A stretch of 64,000 nt of DNA from Achromobacter sp. UMC46 (GCF_014170335.1 NZ_LZZS01000005.1:124001-188000); one strand, 5' to 3'. Counted from the first letter of the stretch, positions 1-8,024 are shown. Notes: a model not told the origin generated them from the sequence alone. Program-made: numbers and translations.

Positions 1-38
1 TCAAAGCATTCCGCATCAAGTTGTTCTCCGGCAAATAA
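1..38 (+). CDS. C-terminal tail of an upstream gene (partial)
   Basis: One frame reads KAFRIKLFSGK and then TAA at 36-38, which fits the end of a gene that begins left of the window. The stop is 23 bases before the next start, so the two could share an operon. Too little is present to name the product, and chance cannot be excluded over 11 codons. Confidence 0.3.
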   Translation, partial: KAFRIKLFSGK

Positions 39-61
39 CCCCCTCGATCCAAAGGCTACCC

Positions 62-1045
62 ATGCAACTCAAGCACCTGATACGCACCAGTGTCCTGACC
101 GCCGCCCTGGCGACGGGCGCCGCGCACGCGCAGAACGTCGTGCTGTATTCGTCCAACAACACGGAAACCATCGAGACCGCGCTGGAAGCGGTGAAGCAGA
201 CAAGTCCCAAGCTGAACGTGCAGCCCGTCACCGGCGGCACGGGCACGATGATGAAGCGCATCGAAGCCGAATCGCAGAACCCGCGCGGCGACCTGTTCTG
301 GAGCGGCGGTTTCGGCACCCTGGGCGCCTACCGGCAGCACCTGCAGGCCTACCGCCCGGCCGACCTGGACAAGATCCCCGCCGAATTCCGCGGCCCGGAC
401 GATCTGTGGGTGGGCACGAACGTGCACGTCATGGTGATGATGGTCAATGAACGCCAGTTGAAGGGCCTGCCGGCGCCGGCCACCTGGTCGGACCTGATGC
501 AGCCGCAGTGGAAGAACAAGTTCGCCATTACCGACCCGTCCAAGAGCGGCACGGCCTATATGCTCGTGTATGGCCTGTACAAGCAGTTCGGCCAGGCCGG
601 ACTGGACAAGATCGCCGCCAATGCGGTGGTGACCGCCTCGTCCGGCACCACCTACAAGGGCGTGGCGGCAGGGGAATACGCCGTGGGGATGACACTGGAA
701 TACGCCGCGCAGGAATACGTGGCCGGCGGCCAGAAAGAGATCAAGCTCGTCTATCCCAGCGAAGGCAGCTATCTGGCGCCGGAAGGCATGTTCATCATCA
801 AGGGCGCGAAGAACCTGGACGCCGCCAAGGCGCTGTACGACGGCCTGCTGAGCAAGGCGTCGCAGGAAGCGCAGCTGGTGAAGAACTTCCGCCGCCCCAC
901 CCGCACTGATGTGGCGGTGGCCAGCCTGACCACCCTGCCCGACCTGTCCACCATCAAGATCTTCCCCGTCAGCCAGGAAGCCGCCGCCACCGAGTATGAA
1001 GCCGTGGTCGCGGCCTGGAACCAGGCCGTCGCCAAAGCGAAGTAA
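62..1045 (+). CDS. ABC transporter periplasmic substrate-binding protein (iron/thiamine/phosphonate class)
   Basis: This 327-residue protein starts with a cleavable signal peptide (residues 1-23, ending AHA|QN). It has the FbpA-like class 1 binding-protein layout: an early VVLYSSNN strand, a GGTGTM loop, the motif WSDLMQPQWKNK near residue 140 and ITDPSKSGTAY. Such proteins collect ferric iron, thiamine or aminoalkylphosphonates for an ABC importer in the inner membrane. The ligand cannot be told from sequence. AAAGG lies before the ATG. Permease and ATPase genes are not downstream: the next gene, ybbA, is on the other strand and belongs to a different transporter class. The rest of the importer, if linked, would be to the left. 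Confidence 0.8.
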   Translation: MQLKHLIRTSVLTAALATGAAHAQNVVLYSSNNTETIETALEAVKQTSPKLNVQPVTGGTGTMMKRIEAESQNPRGDLFWSGGFGTLGAYRQHLQAYRPADLDKIPAEFRGPDDLWVGTNVHVMVMMVNERQLKGLPAPATWSDLMQPQWKNKFAITDPSKSGTAYMLVYGLYKQFGQAGLDKIAANAVVTASSGTTYKGVAAGEYAVGMTLEYAAQEYVAGGQKEIKLVYPSEGSYLAPEGMFIIKGAKNLDAAKALYDGLLSKASQEAQLVKNFRRPTRTDVAVASLTTLPDLSTIKIFPVSQEAAATEYEAVVAAWNQAVAKAK

Positions 1046-1085
1046 GGCGCGGGATTAGGCCCCGGAGCCTAGACCCAGCCAGGAC

Positions 1086-1112
1086 GTCCAGGGCGCCTCA
1101 GGCGCCCTGGAC
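1086..1112. terminator. Perfect 12-bp inverted repeat around the ybbA stop codon
   Basis: GTCCAGGGCGCC (1086-1097) and GGCGCCCTGGAC (1101-1112) are perfect complements. The three-base loop TCA is the ybbA stop codon read on the minus strand. The hairpin sits between two convergent genes and could stop or protect both transcripts. There is no U-run, so intrinsic termination is uncertain. Confidence 0.5.
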
Positions 1113-1775
1113 CATCCGGCCCGCGGCCAGCACCAATTGGCGCCCGCAACGGGCGGCCAGTTGCGGATCGTGCGTGACCAGCACCAGCGTGGTGCCGTGT
1201 TCGCGGTGCAGGTCGAACATCAGGTCGATGACCGTGACGCCCGTCGCGGCATCCAGGCTGCCGGTGGGCTCGTCGGCGAACAGCAGGTCGGGCTGCACCA
1301 CGAAGGCACGCGCCAGCGACACGCGCTGCTGCTCGCCGCCGGACAGCGTCCGCGGGTAGTGGTGCAACCGGGCGCCCAGCCCCACGCGCTCCAGCATGGC
1401 CTGCGCGGCCTCGCGGGCCGATTGCCCGGCCAGTTCCAGCGGCAGCATGACGTTTTCCAGCGCCGTCAGGTTCGGCAGCAGTTGGAACGACTGGAACACG
1501 AACCCCACATGATTGGCGCGCAGCCGCGCACGGCCGTCCTCGTCCAGCGCGAACAGGTCCTGGCCCGCAAGGTGTACGCTGCCCATGCTGGGAACATCCA
1601 GCCCGGCCAACAGTCCCAACAGGGTGGACTTGCCCGATCCGGAGCTTCCGGTGATGGCCACGGCACTGCCGGCGGCCACCGTAAAATCGATATCTTCCAG
1701 GATAGACAGCATCCCGCCGGCATCGGCCACCCGTTTGCCCAGCCCCTTCACTTCGATCGAATTCTTGCTATCCAT
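1098..1775 (-). CDS. YbbA-type ABC transporter ATP-binding protein
   Basis: This 225-residue ATPase has Walker A GSSGSGKST (43-51), a Q-loop (FVFQSFQLLPN), signature LSGGEQQRVSLARA, Walker B LLFADEPTGSLD and an H-loop VTHD. FQLLPNLTALENVMLPLE and PTGSLD are typical of the LolD/YbbA/MacB branch. I start it at the ATG at 1775 (MDSKNSIEVKG); an upstream Met at 1826 is possible but lies inside tesA. In E. coli ybbA is likewise divergent from tesA and is followed by the permease gene ybbP. No permease follows here: the gene ends in a hairpin and the next gene is convergent. The partner permease is therefore missing or elsewhere. Confidence 0.85.
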   Translation of the reverse strand: MDSKNSIEVKGLGKRVADAGGMLSILEDIDFTVAAGSAVAITGSSGSGKSTLLGLLAGLDVPSMGSVHLAGQDLFALDEDGRARLRANHVGFVFQSFQLLPNLTALENVMLPLELAGQSAREAAQAMLERVGLGARLHHYPRTLSGGEQQRVSLARAFVVQPDLLFADEPTGSLDAATGVTVIDLMFDLHREHGTTLVLVTHDPQLAARCGRQLVLAAGRMVQGA

Positions 1776-2439
1776 GCGCCTATTTTCCCGTCTGCGTCTT
1801 ACATCCGCCTTGGCGACAACCGCCATGGCAGCCGCCGTGATGGCGTCCCCCGCCCACGCTCAGACCGCCGCGGCGGCCCAGGGTTCCGCGCCGCGCACCG
1901 TATTGGTGGTGGGCGACAGCCTGTCCGCCGAATACGGCATCAAGCGCGGCACGGGCTGGGTGCCCTTGCTGTCTGCCCGGGTTTCGGAACAATACCCCAA
2001 GTACCAGGTGGTCAATGCCAGCATCAGCGGCGACACGACCAGCGGCGGCGTCGCGCGCCTGCCTGCGCTGCTGCGCCAGCACGCGCCGGCGGTGGTGGTG
2101 CTGGAACTGGGATCGAACGACGCCTTGCGCGGCCTGTCGCTGACGATGACCGAGCAGAATCTGCGCGCCATGGCGCAGGCTTCGCGCCAAGCGAACGCGC
2201 AGGTGCTGATCGTGGGCATGCAGATCCCGCCCAACTATGGACGCGATTACACGCAACGCTTCGCCCAGCTGTTTCCTACGGTCGCCAAAGACGAAAACGC
2301 CCGGCTCGTGCCCTTCCTGATGGAAGGAATTGCAACGAACCGGGCGATGTTCCAGGCTGACGGCATCCATCCGAACGAGGATGCCCAGCCGCAATTGCTG
2401 GACAACGTGTGGCCGACCCTGCAGCCACTGTTGAACTAG
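1774..2439 (+). CDS. tesA: TesA-like periplasmic arylesterase / lysophospholipase L1 (SGNH hydrolase)
   Basis: The 221-residue protein has a signal peptide (about 1-29, ending AHA). Mature blocks are those of SGNH/GDSL hydrolases: GDSL (47-50, nucleophile Ser49), the oxyanion Gly region, GSNDALRG with Asn, and DGIHPNEDAQ with the catalytic Asp and His. The family hydrolyses thioesters, arylesters and lysophospholipids in the periplasm. Its ATG (1774-1776) overlaps the ybbA start codon on the other strand by two bases, so each promoter must lie within the other coding sequence. No strong Shine-Dalgarno is seen. A 14-bp palindrome (2457-2470) follows and covers the ppiD stop codon. Confidence 0.88.
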   Translation: MRLFSRLRLTSALATTAMAAAVMASPAHAQTAAAAQGSAPRTVLVVGDSLSAEYGIKRGTGWVPLLSARVSEQYPKYQVVNASISGDTTSGGVARLPALLRQHAPAVVVLELGSNDALRGLSLTMTEQNLRAMAQASRQANAQVLIVGMQIPPNYGRDYTQRFAQLFPTVAKDENARLVPFLMEGIATNRAMFQADGIHPNEDAQPQLLDNVWPTLQPLLN

Positions 2440-2467
2440 AGGCTGTGGGGCCCCTATGATCAGCTGA

Positions 2468-4432
2468 TCAGCCTGCCGCCTGCGGCTGGTCGCCGCGGAT
2501 GACTTCGGCGGCGCCGGGCAGCACTTGCACCTTGTACTGTTCACGCAGCATTTTCAGCAGCGCTTCGATTTCAGCCTGGCCCAGGCCACCCGACAGTTGT
2601 TGCGTCAGGCGGTCCTTGGCGGCGGCGTCCACCGTGCCGGCTTCGACCTTCTCCAGGCGGACCAGCGTGTAGTCGGCGCCCGCTTGCACGCCGGCATAGC
2701 CGGGCAATTGGGTGGCCGGCAGGCGCATCGCGGCATCCACCACCGCTTGCGGCAGGTCCTTGGGGTCCTGGCGCGACACGGTCACGGCGGGCGCGAAGCC
2801 TTCCGGCGCGGCCGACGGGTTGGCCTTGTCGGCTGCCAGCGCGGCTTCGCCGGCCTTCTTGGCAGCTTCGGCCGAGCGCTCGTCCAGCAGCTTGGCGCGG
2901 ATGGTGTCGCTGACCTTGTCCAGCGCCGGCACGTGCGCCGGTTCCACGGCGGCGACGCGCACGGCCAGCATGGTGGCGGGCGACAGTTCGATCACGCCGG
3001 AGTTCTGCTTTTCACGCAGCACGTCTGGCGAGAACAGCACCTGGCGCACGCGCGGATTGTCCAGCAGCGCGGCGTCGGGGCTGTCGGCGGCCGAACCCGG
3101 GCCGGCCTTGTCGGCGGGCAACAGGCCTTCGCGGGTCACGCCCGAGGCGGTGCGCAGCTTCAGGCCGACGGCGTCGGCGGCGGGTTGCAGGCTGTCGCGC
3201 TGGTCATAGACCTGCTTGTTCAGCTGGCTGGCCATTTCCGAAAAGTGCACGGCGGCCATCTGCTTGCGGACTTCGCCGGTGATCTGATCCTTGACCTCGG
3301 CCAGCGGCTTGACGGCCGCGGGCTGGATCTCGGTGACCTTGACGATGTGCAGGCCGGACGGGCTTTCCACCACGCCGGACACCTCGTCCTTGGCCTGGCC
3401 GAAAATCGCCTTCTCCAGCGGACCGGTCAACATACCGGGCGCCAGCCAGCCCAGGTCGCCGCCATTGGCGGCCGAGCCGGCGTCCTGCGAATTCATGCGG
3501 GCCAATTCGGCGAACTGCGCCGGATCGGCTGCGGCCTTGCGGGCCAGGTCGTCGGCCTTGAGGCGGGCGGCCTTGCGGACCTCTTCCGACGCGCCCGGGG
3601 GCACTTCGATCATGATGTGGCTGGCGCGACGGCGCTCGGGCTGGCCGAAGCGGTTCTTGTTCTGCTCGTAGTAGGACGTCAGGTCTTCATCCTTGACCTG
3701 GATGCCTTGCGTCGCGGCAGCCTCGTCAAGCACCACGTACTGCACCTGGACTTGCTCAGGGATCTGAAGCTGTTGCTTGTTGGCGTCGTACCAGGCCTGG
3801 ATGTCGGCCGGGCTGACGGAAACCTGCGAGCGGTAGTCCGCGGCGGCGAAGCGGCGCGTCTGCACCGTGCGCTGCTGCGTCAATGCCGTTTCCAGCGAGG
3901 CCACTACTTCGGCGGGCGCACGGGACGATTGGCCGACGGGCTCCAGCACGCGGGCCACCGCCAGGTCGCGACGCAGGCCGGCTTCGAACGAGGTCGGCGA
4001 CAGGCCCTGGGCCGCCAGCACCTGGCGATAGCGCTCGGGCGAGAAGCGGCCGTTGTCTTGCACTTCCGGGATGGCGGCGATGGTGTTGCGCAGCGTCTCG
4101 TCGGACACCGTGAAACGGTTGTCGACGGCGACGTTGGCCAGCAGGCGCTGATTGATCAGCTGGTTCAGCAGGCTCTCGCGCATGGCCGGCGTATCGATCA
4201 CGGCCGGGTCGAACTGCGCGCCCATGCGCTGGCGGAACTGCTCCAGCTGGTTGCGGTGCGCCTGATCGAATTCGGCACGCGAAATAGGCTGGCCGGCGAC
4301 TGTCGCCAACTCCGGCTCTTTGCGCATGAAGCTGTCATAGCCTTGAATTCCGACCAGGAAGAAGGACGGCACAATCAGAATCAGCAGGATGAACTGCATC
4401 CAACGCCGATGGCTGCGAATAAATTCGAACAT
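2468..4432 (-). CDS. ppiD: PpiD-like membrane-anchored peptidyl-prolyl isomerase (SurA N-terminal domain + parvulin)
   Basis: At 654 residues this is close to E. coli PpiD (623). It begins MFEFIRSHRRWMQ, then one transmembrane helix (about 13-32) places the rest in the periplasm. A SurA-like chaperone domain (RAEFDQAHRNQLEQFRQRMG and onward) is followed by a parvulin domain near 260-360 (RRASHIMIEVPPG, GGDLGWLAPG, SGLHIVKV). A long C-terminal domain is typical of the family. It assists folding of exported proteins near the Sec translocon. The longer frame adds 33 residues upstream, but AGGGA before the ATG at 4432 and homology support the shorter start. hupB, a usual neighbour of ppiD, is not adjacent. 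Confidence 0.9.
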   Translation of the reverse strand: MFEFIRSHRRWMQFILLILIVPSFFLVGIQGYDSFMRKEPELATVAGQPISRAEFDQAHRNQLEQFRQRMGAQFDPAVIDTPAMRESLLNQLINQRLLANVAVDNRFTVSDETLRNTIAAIPEVQDNGRFSPERYRQVLAAQGLSPTSFEAGLRRDLAVARVLEPVGQSSRAPAEVVASLETALTQQRTVQTRRFAAADYRSQVSVSPADIQAWYDANKQQLQIPEQVQVQYVVLDEAAATQGIQVKDEDLTSYYEQNKNRFGQPERRRASHIMIEVPPGASEEVRKAARLKADDLARKAAADPAQFAELARMNSQDAGSAANGGDLGWLAPGMLTGPLEKAIFGQAKDEVSGVVESPSGLHIVKVTEIQPAAVKPLAEVKDQITGEVRKQMAAVHFSEMASQLNKQVYDQRDSLQPAADAVGLKLRTASGVTREGLLPADKAGPGSAADSPDAALLDNPRVRQVLFSPDVLREKQNSGVIELSPATMLAVRVAAVEPAHVPALDKVSDTIRAKLLDERSAEAAKKAGEAALAADKANPSAAPEGFAPAVTVSRQDPKDLPQAVVDAAMRLPATQLPGYAGVQAGADYTLVRLEKVEAGTVDAAAKDRLTQQLSGGLGQAEIEALLKMLREQYKVQVLPGAAEVIRGDQPQAAG

Positions 4433-4488
4433 GGAATCCCTGTTGCCGCACTCCAGGGGTATCCACCCAGAGCCGCAAGAAAACGCAT

Positions 4489-4512
4489 AAAAAAAGGCGA
4501 AGTCGATTCGCC
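4489..4512 (-). terminator. Rho-independent terminator just upstream of ppiD
   Basis: On the minus strand the stem GGCGAA/TTCGCC with a 5-base loop is followed by seven T. No gene on this strand lies upstream of it for about 3.5 kb, so it would terminate either a short leader transcript of ppiD or a small RNA. Confidence 0.65.
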
Positions 4513-4549
4513 CTATTCCCATACCGGTCATTACCGGATCAGCGGGCGG

Positions 4550-4558
4550 ATTTTAGCA
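4550..4558 (-). promoter_or_regulatory. Candidate extended -10 promoter (TGCTAAAAT) upstream of ppiD
   Basis: TGCTAAAAT on the minus strand matches an extended -10 element; the -35 region is poor. Transcription would start near 4543 and run about 55 bases into the terminator at 4489-4512. A second small hairpin (CCGGT/ACCGG, loop AATG) lies between them. Either ppiD is attenuated or a short RNA is made. Confidence 0.4.
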
Positions 4559-4787
4559 TTACCCGCCCGGATGGGAGCTTCGGATTGACTTCAAGTTCCC
4601 GCCGGGCCTTTTGACCCGTCCCCACTACATGGAAGCCGCGCGCCGTCAACCCGGGAAATCACCATTTTCCCGGCCCCCGCGCACTCGTATCGTGACTTTC
4701 AGGGGCAGCGCGCCACTCGGCCGCGCACCTCCGACGCCGCGCCCTTCCGCCGGCGCCCCTTTTTACGCTACATAAAGGGTTCCCTCG

Positions 4788-6080
4788 ATGCCGCTTACCT
4801 CCCCCCGCCTGCATGTCCTCCGCACGTGTATCGCCCTGGCCTTCCTGGGCGGCGCGCAGGCGGCGCTGGCCGCGCCCGTGGCTGCCGTGCACGAAGCCGC
4901 GAAAGGCCAGCAGCAGGCCATGCTCGACACCATGCGGGACCTGGTCAACATCGAATCCGGCAGCAAGGACGTCGAAGGCGTGGAGCGCATCGCCGAACTG
5001 ATCCGCGACCGCCTCAAAGCACTGGGCGGCACGGTGGAGATCCTGCCGGCCACCGACGTCTTCCGGCTGGACGACACCCCTGAAAAGGTCGGGCCGATGG
5101 TCCATGCCGAGTTCAAGGGCACGGGTACCAGCAAGATCATGCTGATCGCCCACATGGACACGGTCTACCGCAACGGCATGCTGAAAGACCAGCCGTTCCG
5201 GGTGGACGGAGACAAGGCGTACGGCCTGGGCATCGCCGACGACAAGCACGGCGTGGCGACCATCATCCACACCCTGACCCTGCTGCAGAAGCTGGGCTTT
5301 CGCGACTTCGGCACCATCACCGTCTTGATCAACGGCGACGAAGAGATCAGTTCGCCGGGCGCCCGCAGCACCATCACCCGCTTGGGCGCCGACCAGGACG
5401 CGGTCTTCTCATTCGAGGGCGGTGGCGCCGAAGCCCGCCTGACGCTGGCCACCAGCGGCATCGGCGCGGCCTACCTGACGGTGCAGGGCAAGACCTCGCA
5501 CGCCGGCGCCCGCCCGGAAGGCGGCGTCAATGCGCTGTATGAACTGGCGCACCAGTTGCTGCAGCTGGACAAGCTGTCCAAGCCCGAGGAAGGCTTGAAA
5601 CTGAACTGGACCGTGGCCCAGGCCGGGACCAACCGTAACGTCATCCCCGGCCAGGCAACCGCCCAGGCCGACGCCCGCGCGCTGCGCGTGTCCGATTTCG
5701 ACGCGTTGGCGCGCACCCTGGAAGAGCGCGTCCAGAAGAAGCTGCTGCCCGAATCCAAAGTCACGGTGAAGTTCGAAGTGCGCCGGCCGCCGCTGGAGGC
5801 CACCGCGGCGTCCCGCGCCCTGGCCCAGCATGGCGTGCAGATCTACAAAGAGCTGGACCTGCCGATGAAAGTCGTCGATCGCGCCAGCGGCGGCGGCACG
5901 GACGCCGCGTTCGCCGCCCTGAAAGCCCGCGGTCCGGTCGTCGAAGGCATGGGCCTGAGCGGCTTCGGCGCCCACTCCAACGACGCCGAATACATCCAGA
6001 TCAACAGCATCGTGCCGCGCCTGTATCTGGCGACCCGCATGATCATGGACGTGTCCCAAGATAAAGCACCGCTGAAATAG
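4788..6080 (+). CDS. Exported M20-family metallopeptidase (glutamate carboxypeptidase type)
   Basis: The 430-residue protein has an N-terminal signal (ALAAP near residue 30) and the M20 di-zinc fold. Visible ligands and catalytic residues are His122 and Asp124 (AHMDTVY), Asp151 (GIADDKHG), Glu185-Glu186 (NGDEEISSPGA), a FEGGG segment and a late His (GFGAHSNDAEY). Layout and length resemble Pseudomonas carboxypeptidase G2, which removes C-terminal glutamate from folates and peptides. The exact substrate here is inferred only. It stands alone, with a 355-bp upstream region shared with the divergent ppiD and a repeat pair after the stop. Confidence 0.85.
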   Translation: MPLTSPRLHVLRTCIALAFLGGAQAALAAPVAAVHEAAKGQQQAMLDTMRDLVNIESGSKDVEGVERIAELIRDRLKALGGTVEILPATDVFRLDDTPEKVGPMVHAEFKGTGTSKIMLIAHMDTVYRNGMLKDQPFRVDGDKAYGLGIADDKHGVATIIHTLTLLQKLGFRDFGTITVLINGDEEISSPGARSTITRLGADQDAVFSFEGGGAEARLTLATSGIGAAYLTVQGKTSHAGARPEGGVNALYELAHQLLQLDKLSKPEEGLKLNWTVAQAGTNRNVIPGQATAQADARALRVSDFDALARTLEERVQKKLLPESKVTVKFEVRRPPLEATAASRALAQHGVQIYKELDLPMKVVDRASGGGTDAAFAALKARGPVVEGMGLSGFGAHSNDAEYIQINSIVPRLYLATRMIMDVSQDKAPLK

Positions 6081-6082
6081 AG

Positions 6083-6161
6083 GCCCCCACGCTGCGCTCG
6101 CGCCGCGAGCTTGCTGCCCCCCAAGGGGGCGCCTTGGGGCGGCCCGGCGGCGGAGGGGTAT
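6083..6161 (+). repeat. Dispersed three-hairpin repeat, copy A1
   Basis: Starts GCCCCCAC directly after the M20 gene. Arms: GCTCGC/GCGAGC (6096-6110), GCCCCC/GGGGGC, and a short CGCC/GGCG around the loop TTGGGGCGGCCCGGC. The next copy follows in tandem 79 bases on. Related copies are at 30554-30641 and 49351-49517. Confidence 0.85.
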
Positions 6162-6241
6162 GCCCCCACGCCGCACTCGCTTTGCTCGTTTGCTGCCCCC
6201 CAAGGGGGCTGCGCCGCCTTGGGGCGGCCCGGCGGCGGCGC
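6162..6241 (+). repeat. Dispersed three-hairpin repeat, copy A2
   Basis: Second tandem copy before ugpQ. Its third stem is GCGCCGCC (6211-6218) / GGCGGCGC (6234-6241) around the constant 15-base loop. The first stem is not preserved in this copy. Confidence 0.85.
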
Positions 6242-6295
6242 GAAGAAGGAGTATCCTTGCAACCCTGTCCATAAGAAGCACACGCAACACCAAAA

Positions 6296-7045
6296 ATGAC
6301 TGCAAAACTCCCGTCCTGGCCCTATTCCCGTTACATCGCGCACCGCGGTGGCGGTCGTTTGGCGCCGGAGAATACGCTGGCCGCCATGCGCGTGGGTGCC
6401 GAGCACGGTTTCACGATGTTCGAATACGACGTGAAGCTGAGCAGCGACAACGTGCTCGTGCTGATGCACGACGACGACGTCGACCGCACCTCCAACGGCA
6501 AGGGCCCGGCCGCCGCCAAGACCTACTCGGAACTGGCGCAATTGGACTTCGGCAGCTGGCACTCGGCCGCCTATGCCGGCGAACCGCTGCCCACCTTTGC
6601 CGCCGTGGCCCGCTACACGGTCGCCAACCACATCGCCAGCAACGTCGAAATCAAGCCCTGCCCCGGCCGCGACGCCGAGACCGGCGCCGCCGTGGCGCGG
6701 GCCTGCCAACAGTTGTGGCAAGGCGCCGGCACGCCCCCGCTGCTGTCCTCGTTCGCCGAAGAGGCGCTGCAAGCCGCGCTGGAAGTGGCACCCGAGCTGC
6801 CGCGCGCGCTGCTCGTGGAAAAAGTACCCGCCGATTGGCGCGAACGCCTGGCGAAATACGACTGCGTCGCGCTGAACATCAACCAGAAAGACGCAACCCG
6901 CGAACTGATCGACGCCGTGCATGCCGCCGGCTACCGGATCGCGGCCTGGACCGTCAACGACCCCGAACGCGCCCGCTTGCTGCTGGACTGGGGCGTCGAC
7001 GGCATTTTCACCGACGAGCTGGCCGTGATCCGGCCCGCCGCCTGA
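6296..7045 (+). CDS. ugpQ: Glycerophosphodiester phosphodiesterase
   Basis: The 249-residue cytoplasmic enzyme splits glycerophosphodiesters from phospholipid turnover into sn-glycerol-3-phosphate and an alcohol. GDPD hallmarks are present: AHRGGG (His16, Arg17), PENTLAA, the metal ligands Glu43 and Asp45 (FEYDVKLSSD), His58 (LMHDDDVDRTSNG), a conserved Glu-Lys pair (NVEIKP) and a C-terminal VNDPERARLLLDWGVDGIFTD. Length matches E. coli UgpQ (247). No ugp ABC genes are nearby. rlmJ starts 13 bases after its stop, so the two are probably co-transcribed. Confidence 0.92.
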   Translation: MTAKLPSWPYSRYIAHRGGGRLAPENTLAAMRVGAEHGFTMFEYDVKLSSDNVLVLMHDDDVDRTSNGKGPAAAKTYSELAQLDFGSWHSAAYAGEPLPTFAAVARYTVANHIASNVEIKPCPGRDAETGAAVARACQQLWQGAGTPPLLSSFAEEALQAALEVAPELPRALLVEKVPADWRERLAKYDCVALNINQKDATRELIDAVHAAGYRIAAWTVNDPERARLLLDWGVDGIFTDELAVIRPAA

Positions 7046-7058
7046 GGCAGAACGCCCC

Positions 7059-7949
7059 GTGTTCAGTTACCGCCACGCCTTCCACGCCGGCAACCATGCC
7101 GACGTGCTCAAGCACGCCATCCTGGTCCACACCCTGGATTACTTCAACAAAAAGGACGCGCCCTATTGGGTCGTGGACACCCACGCCGGCGCGGGCCTGT
7201 ACAACCTGGAAAGCGACTGGGCGAACAAGACCTCGGAATTCGTGGACGGCATCGGCCGCCTGTGGGAAGCCAAGGACTTGCCGCCGCTGCTGGCCGACTA
7301 CGTCGCCCGCATCCGCGACTACAACACCAACGGCCGCTTGAAGCGCTACCCCGGTTCGCCGTGGCTGGCGCTGGACGTGATGCGCCCGTCGGACCGCCTG
7401 CGCCTGTTCGAGATGCACCCGACGGAAATCGACACGCTGGTCGTCAACCTGGAACACCAGGGCCGTGCCGCGCAGCGCCAGACCACCATCTACGGCGATG
7501 ACGGCTTCGAAGGCGTCAAGGCCCTGCTGCCGCCGCCGACGCGCCGTGGCATGGTGCTGATCGACCCGTCGTACGAAGACAAGCACGACTATCGCCGCAC
7601 GCTGATCACCGTGAAGGAATGCGTGAAGCGCTTCGCCACGGGCACCATCGCGATCTGGTATCCGCTGGTGCAGCGCCGCGAAGCCAGCGAAATGGCGCGC
7701 CATTTCGAAAACCTGAAGGTCAAGAGCTGGCTGCACGCCACCCTGACCGTCAAGAAGTCGACCATCGACGGCTACGGCCTGCACGGCAGCGGCATGTTCC
7801 TGATCAACCCGCCCTGGACCTTGCACGAAGGACTCAAGCAAGCCATGCCGTACCTGGCCCGCGAGCTGGGCCAGGACGAACGCGCCGGCTTCACGCTGCA
7901 ATACCGCGAGAACCCCTTCCCGGTTCCAAAGAAGCAGTCGGACGACTGA
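7059..7949 (+). CDS. rlmJ: 23S rRNA (adenine(2030)-N6)-methyltransferase RlmJ
   Basis: This 296-residue SAM enzyme methylates A2030 of 23S rRNA. It starts at a GTG (MFSYRHAFHAGNHADVLKH), the nearly invariant family N-terminus. SAM-binding VVDTHAGAGLY (motif I) and the catalytic motif IV as LIDPSYEDKHDY, with Ser in place of the more common second Pro, are visible. Length is a little above E. coli RlmJ (280). It lies 13 bases after ugpQ and ends at a strong hairpin shared with the convergent flavoprotein gene. Confidence 0.92.
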   Translation: MFSYRHAFHAGNHADVLKHAILVHTLDYFNKKDAPYWVVDTHAGAGLYNLESDWANKTSEFVDGIGRLWEAKDLPPLLADYVARIRDYNTNGRLKRYPGSPWLALDVMRPSDRLRLFEMHPTEIDTLVVNLEHQGRAAQRQTTIYGDDGFEGVKALLPPPTRRGMVLIDPSYEDKHDYRRTLITVKECVKRFATGTIAIWYPLVQRREASEMARHFENLKVKSWLHATLTVKKSTIDGYGLHGSGMFLINPPWTLHEGLKQAMPYLARELGQDERAGFTLQYRENPFPVPKKQSDD

Positions 7950-7976
7950 CGCGCCCCCAGGGCCGCCACACGAAAA

Positions 7977-8000
7977 ACGGGCCGCGATATCGCGGCCCGT
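7977..8000. terminator. Bidirectional terminator between rlmJ and the flavoprotein gene
   Basis: A perfect hairpin (ACGGGCCGCGAT with its complement, 24 bases) has A5 on the left and TTTC on the right, so it can serve both convergent genes. Confidence 0.75.
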
Positions 8001-8024
8001 TTCATTGGCGGAAGGCGGTGCGGT

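Noticed and set aside
1098-1826. ybbA start at 1826
   Set aside because: The added residues (MAVVAKADVRRRRENRR) are encoded by the tesA signal-peptide region and show no conservation-like pattern; MDSKNS at 1775 is preferred.
2525-4588. 687-codon plus-strand frame antisense to ppiD
   Set aside because: Composition is His/Arg/Gly-rich with no domain; it is the usual long shadow frame of GC-rich DNA opposite a well-supported gene.
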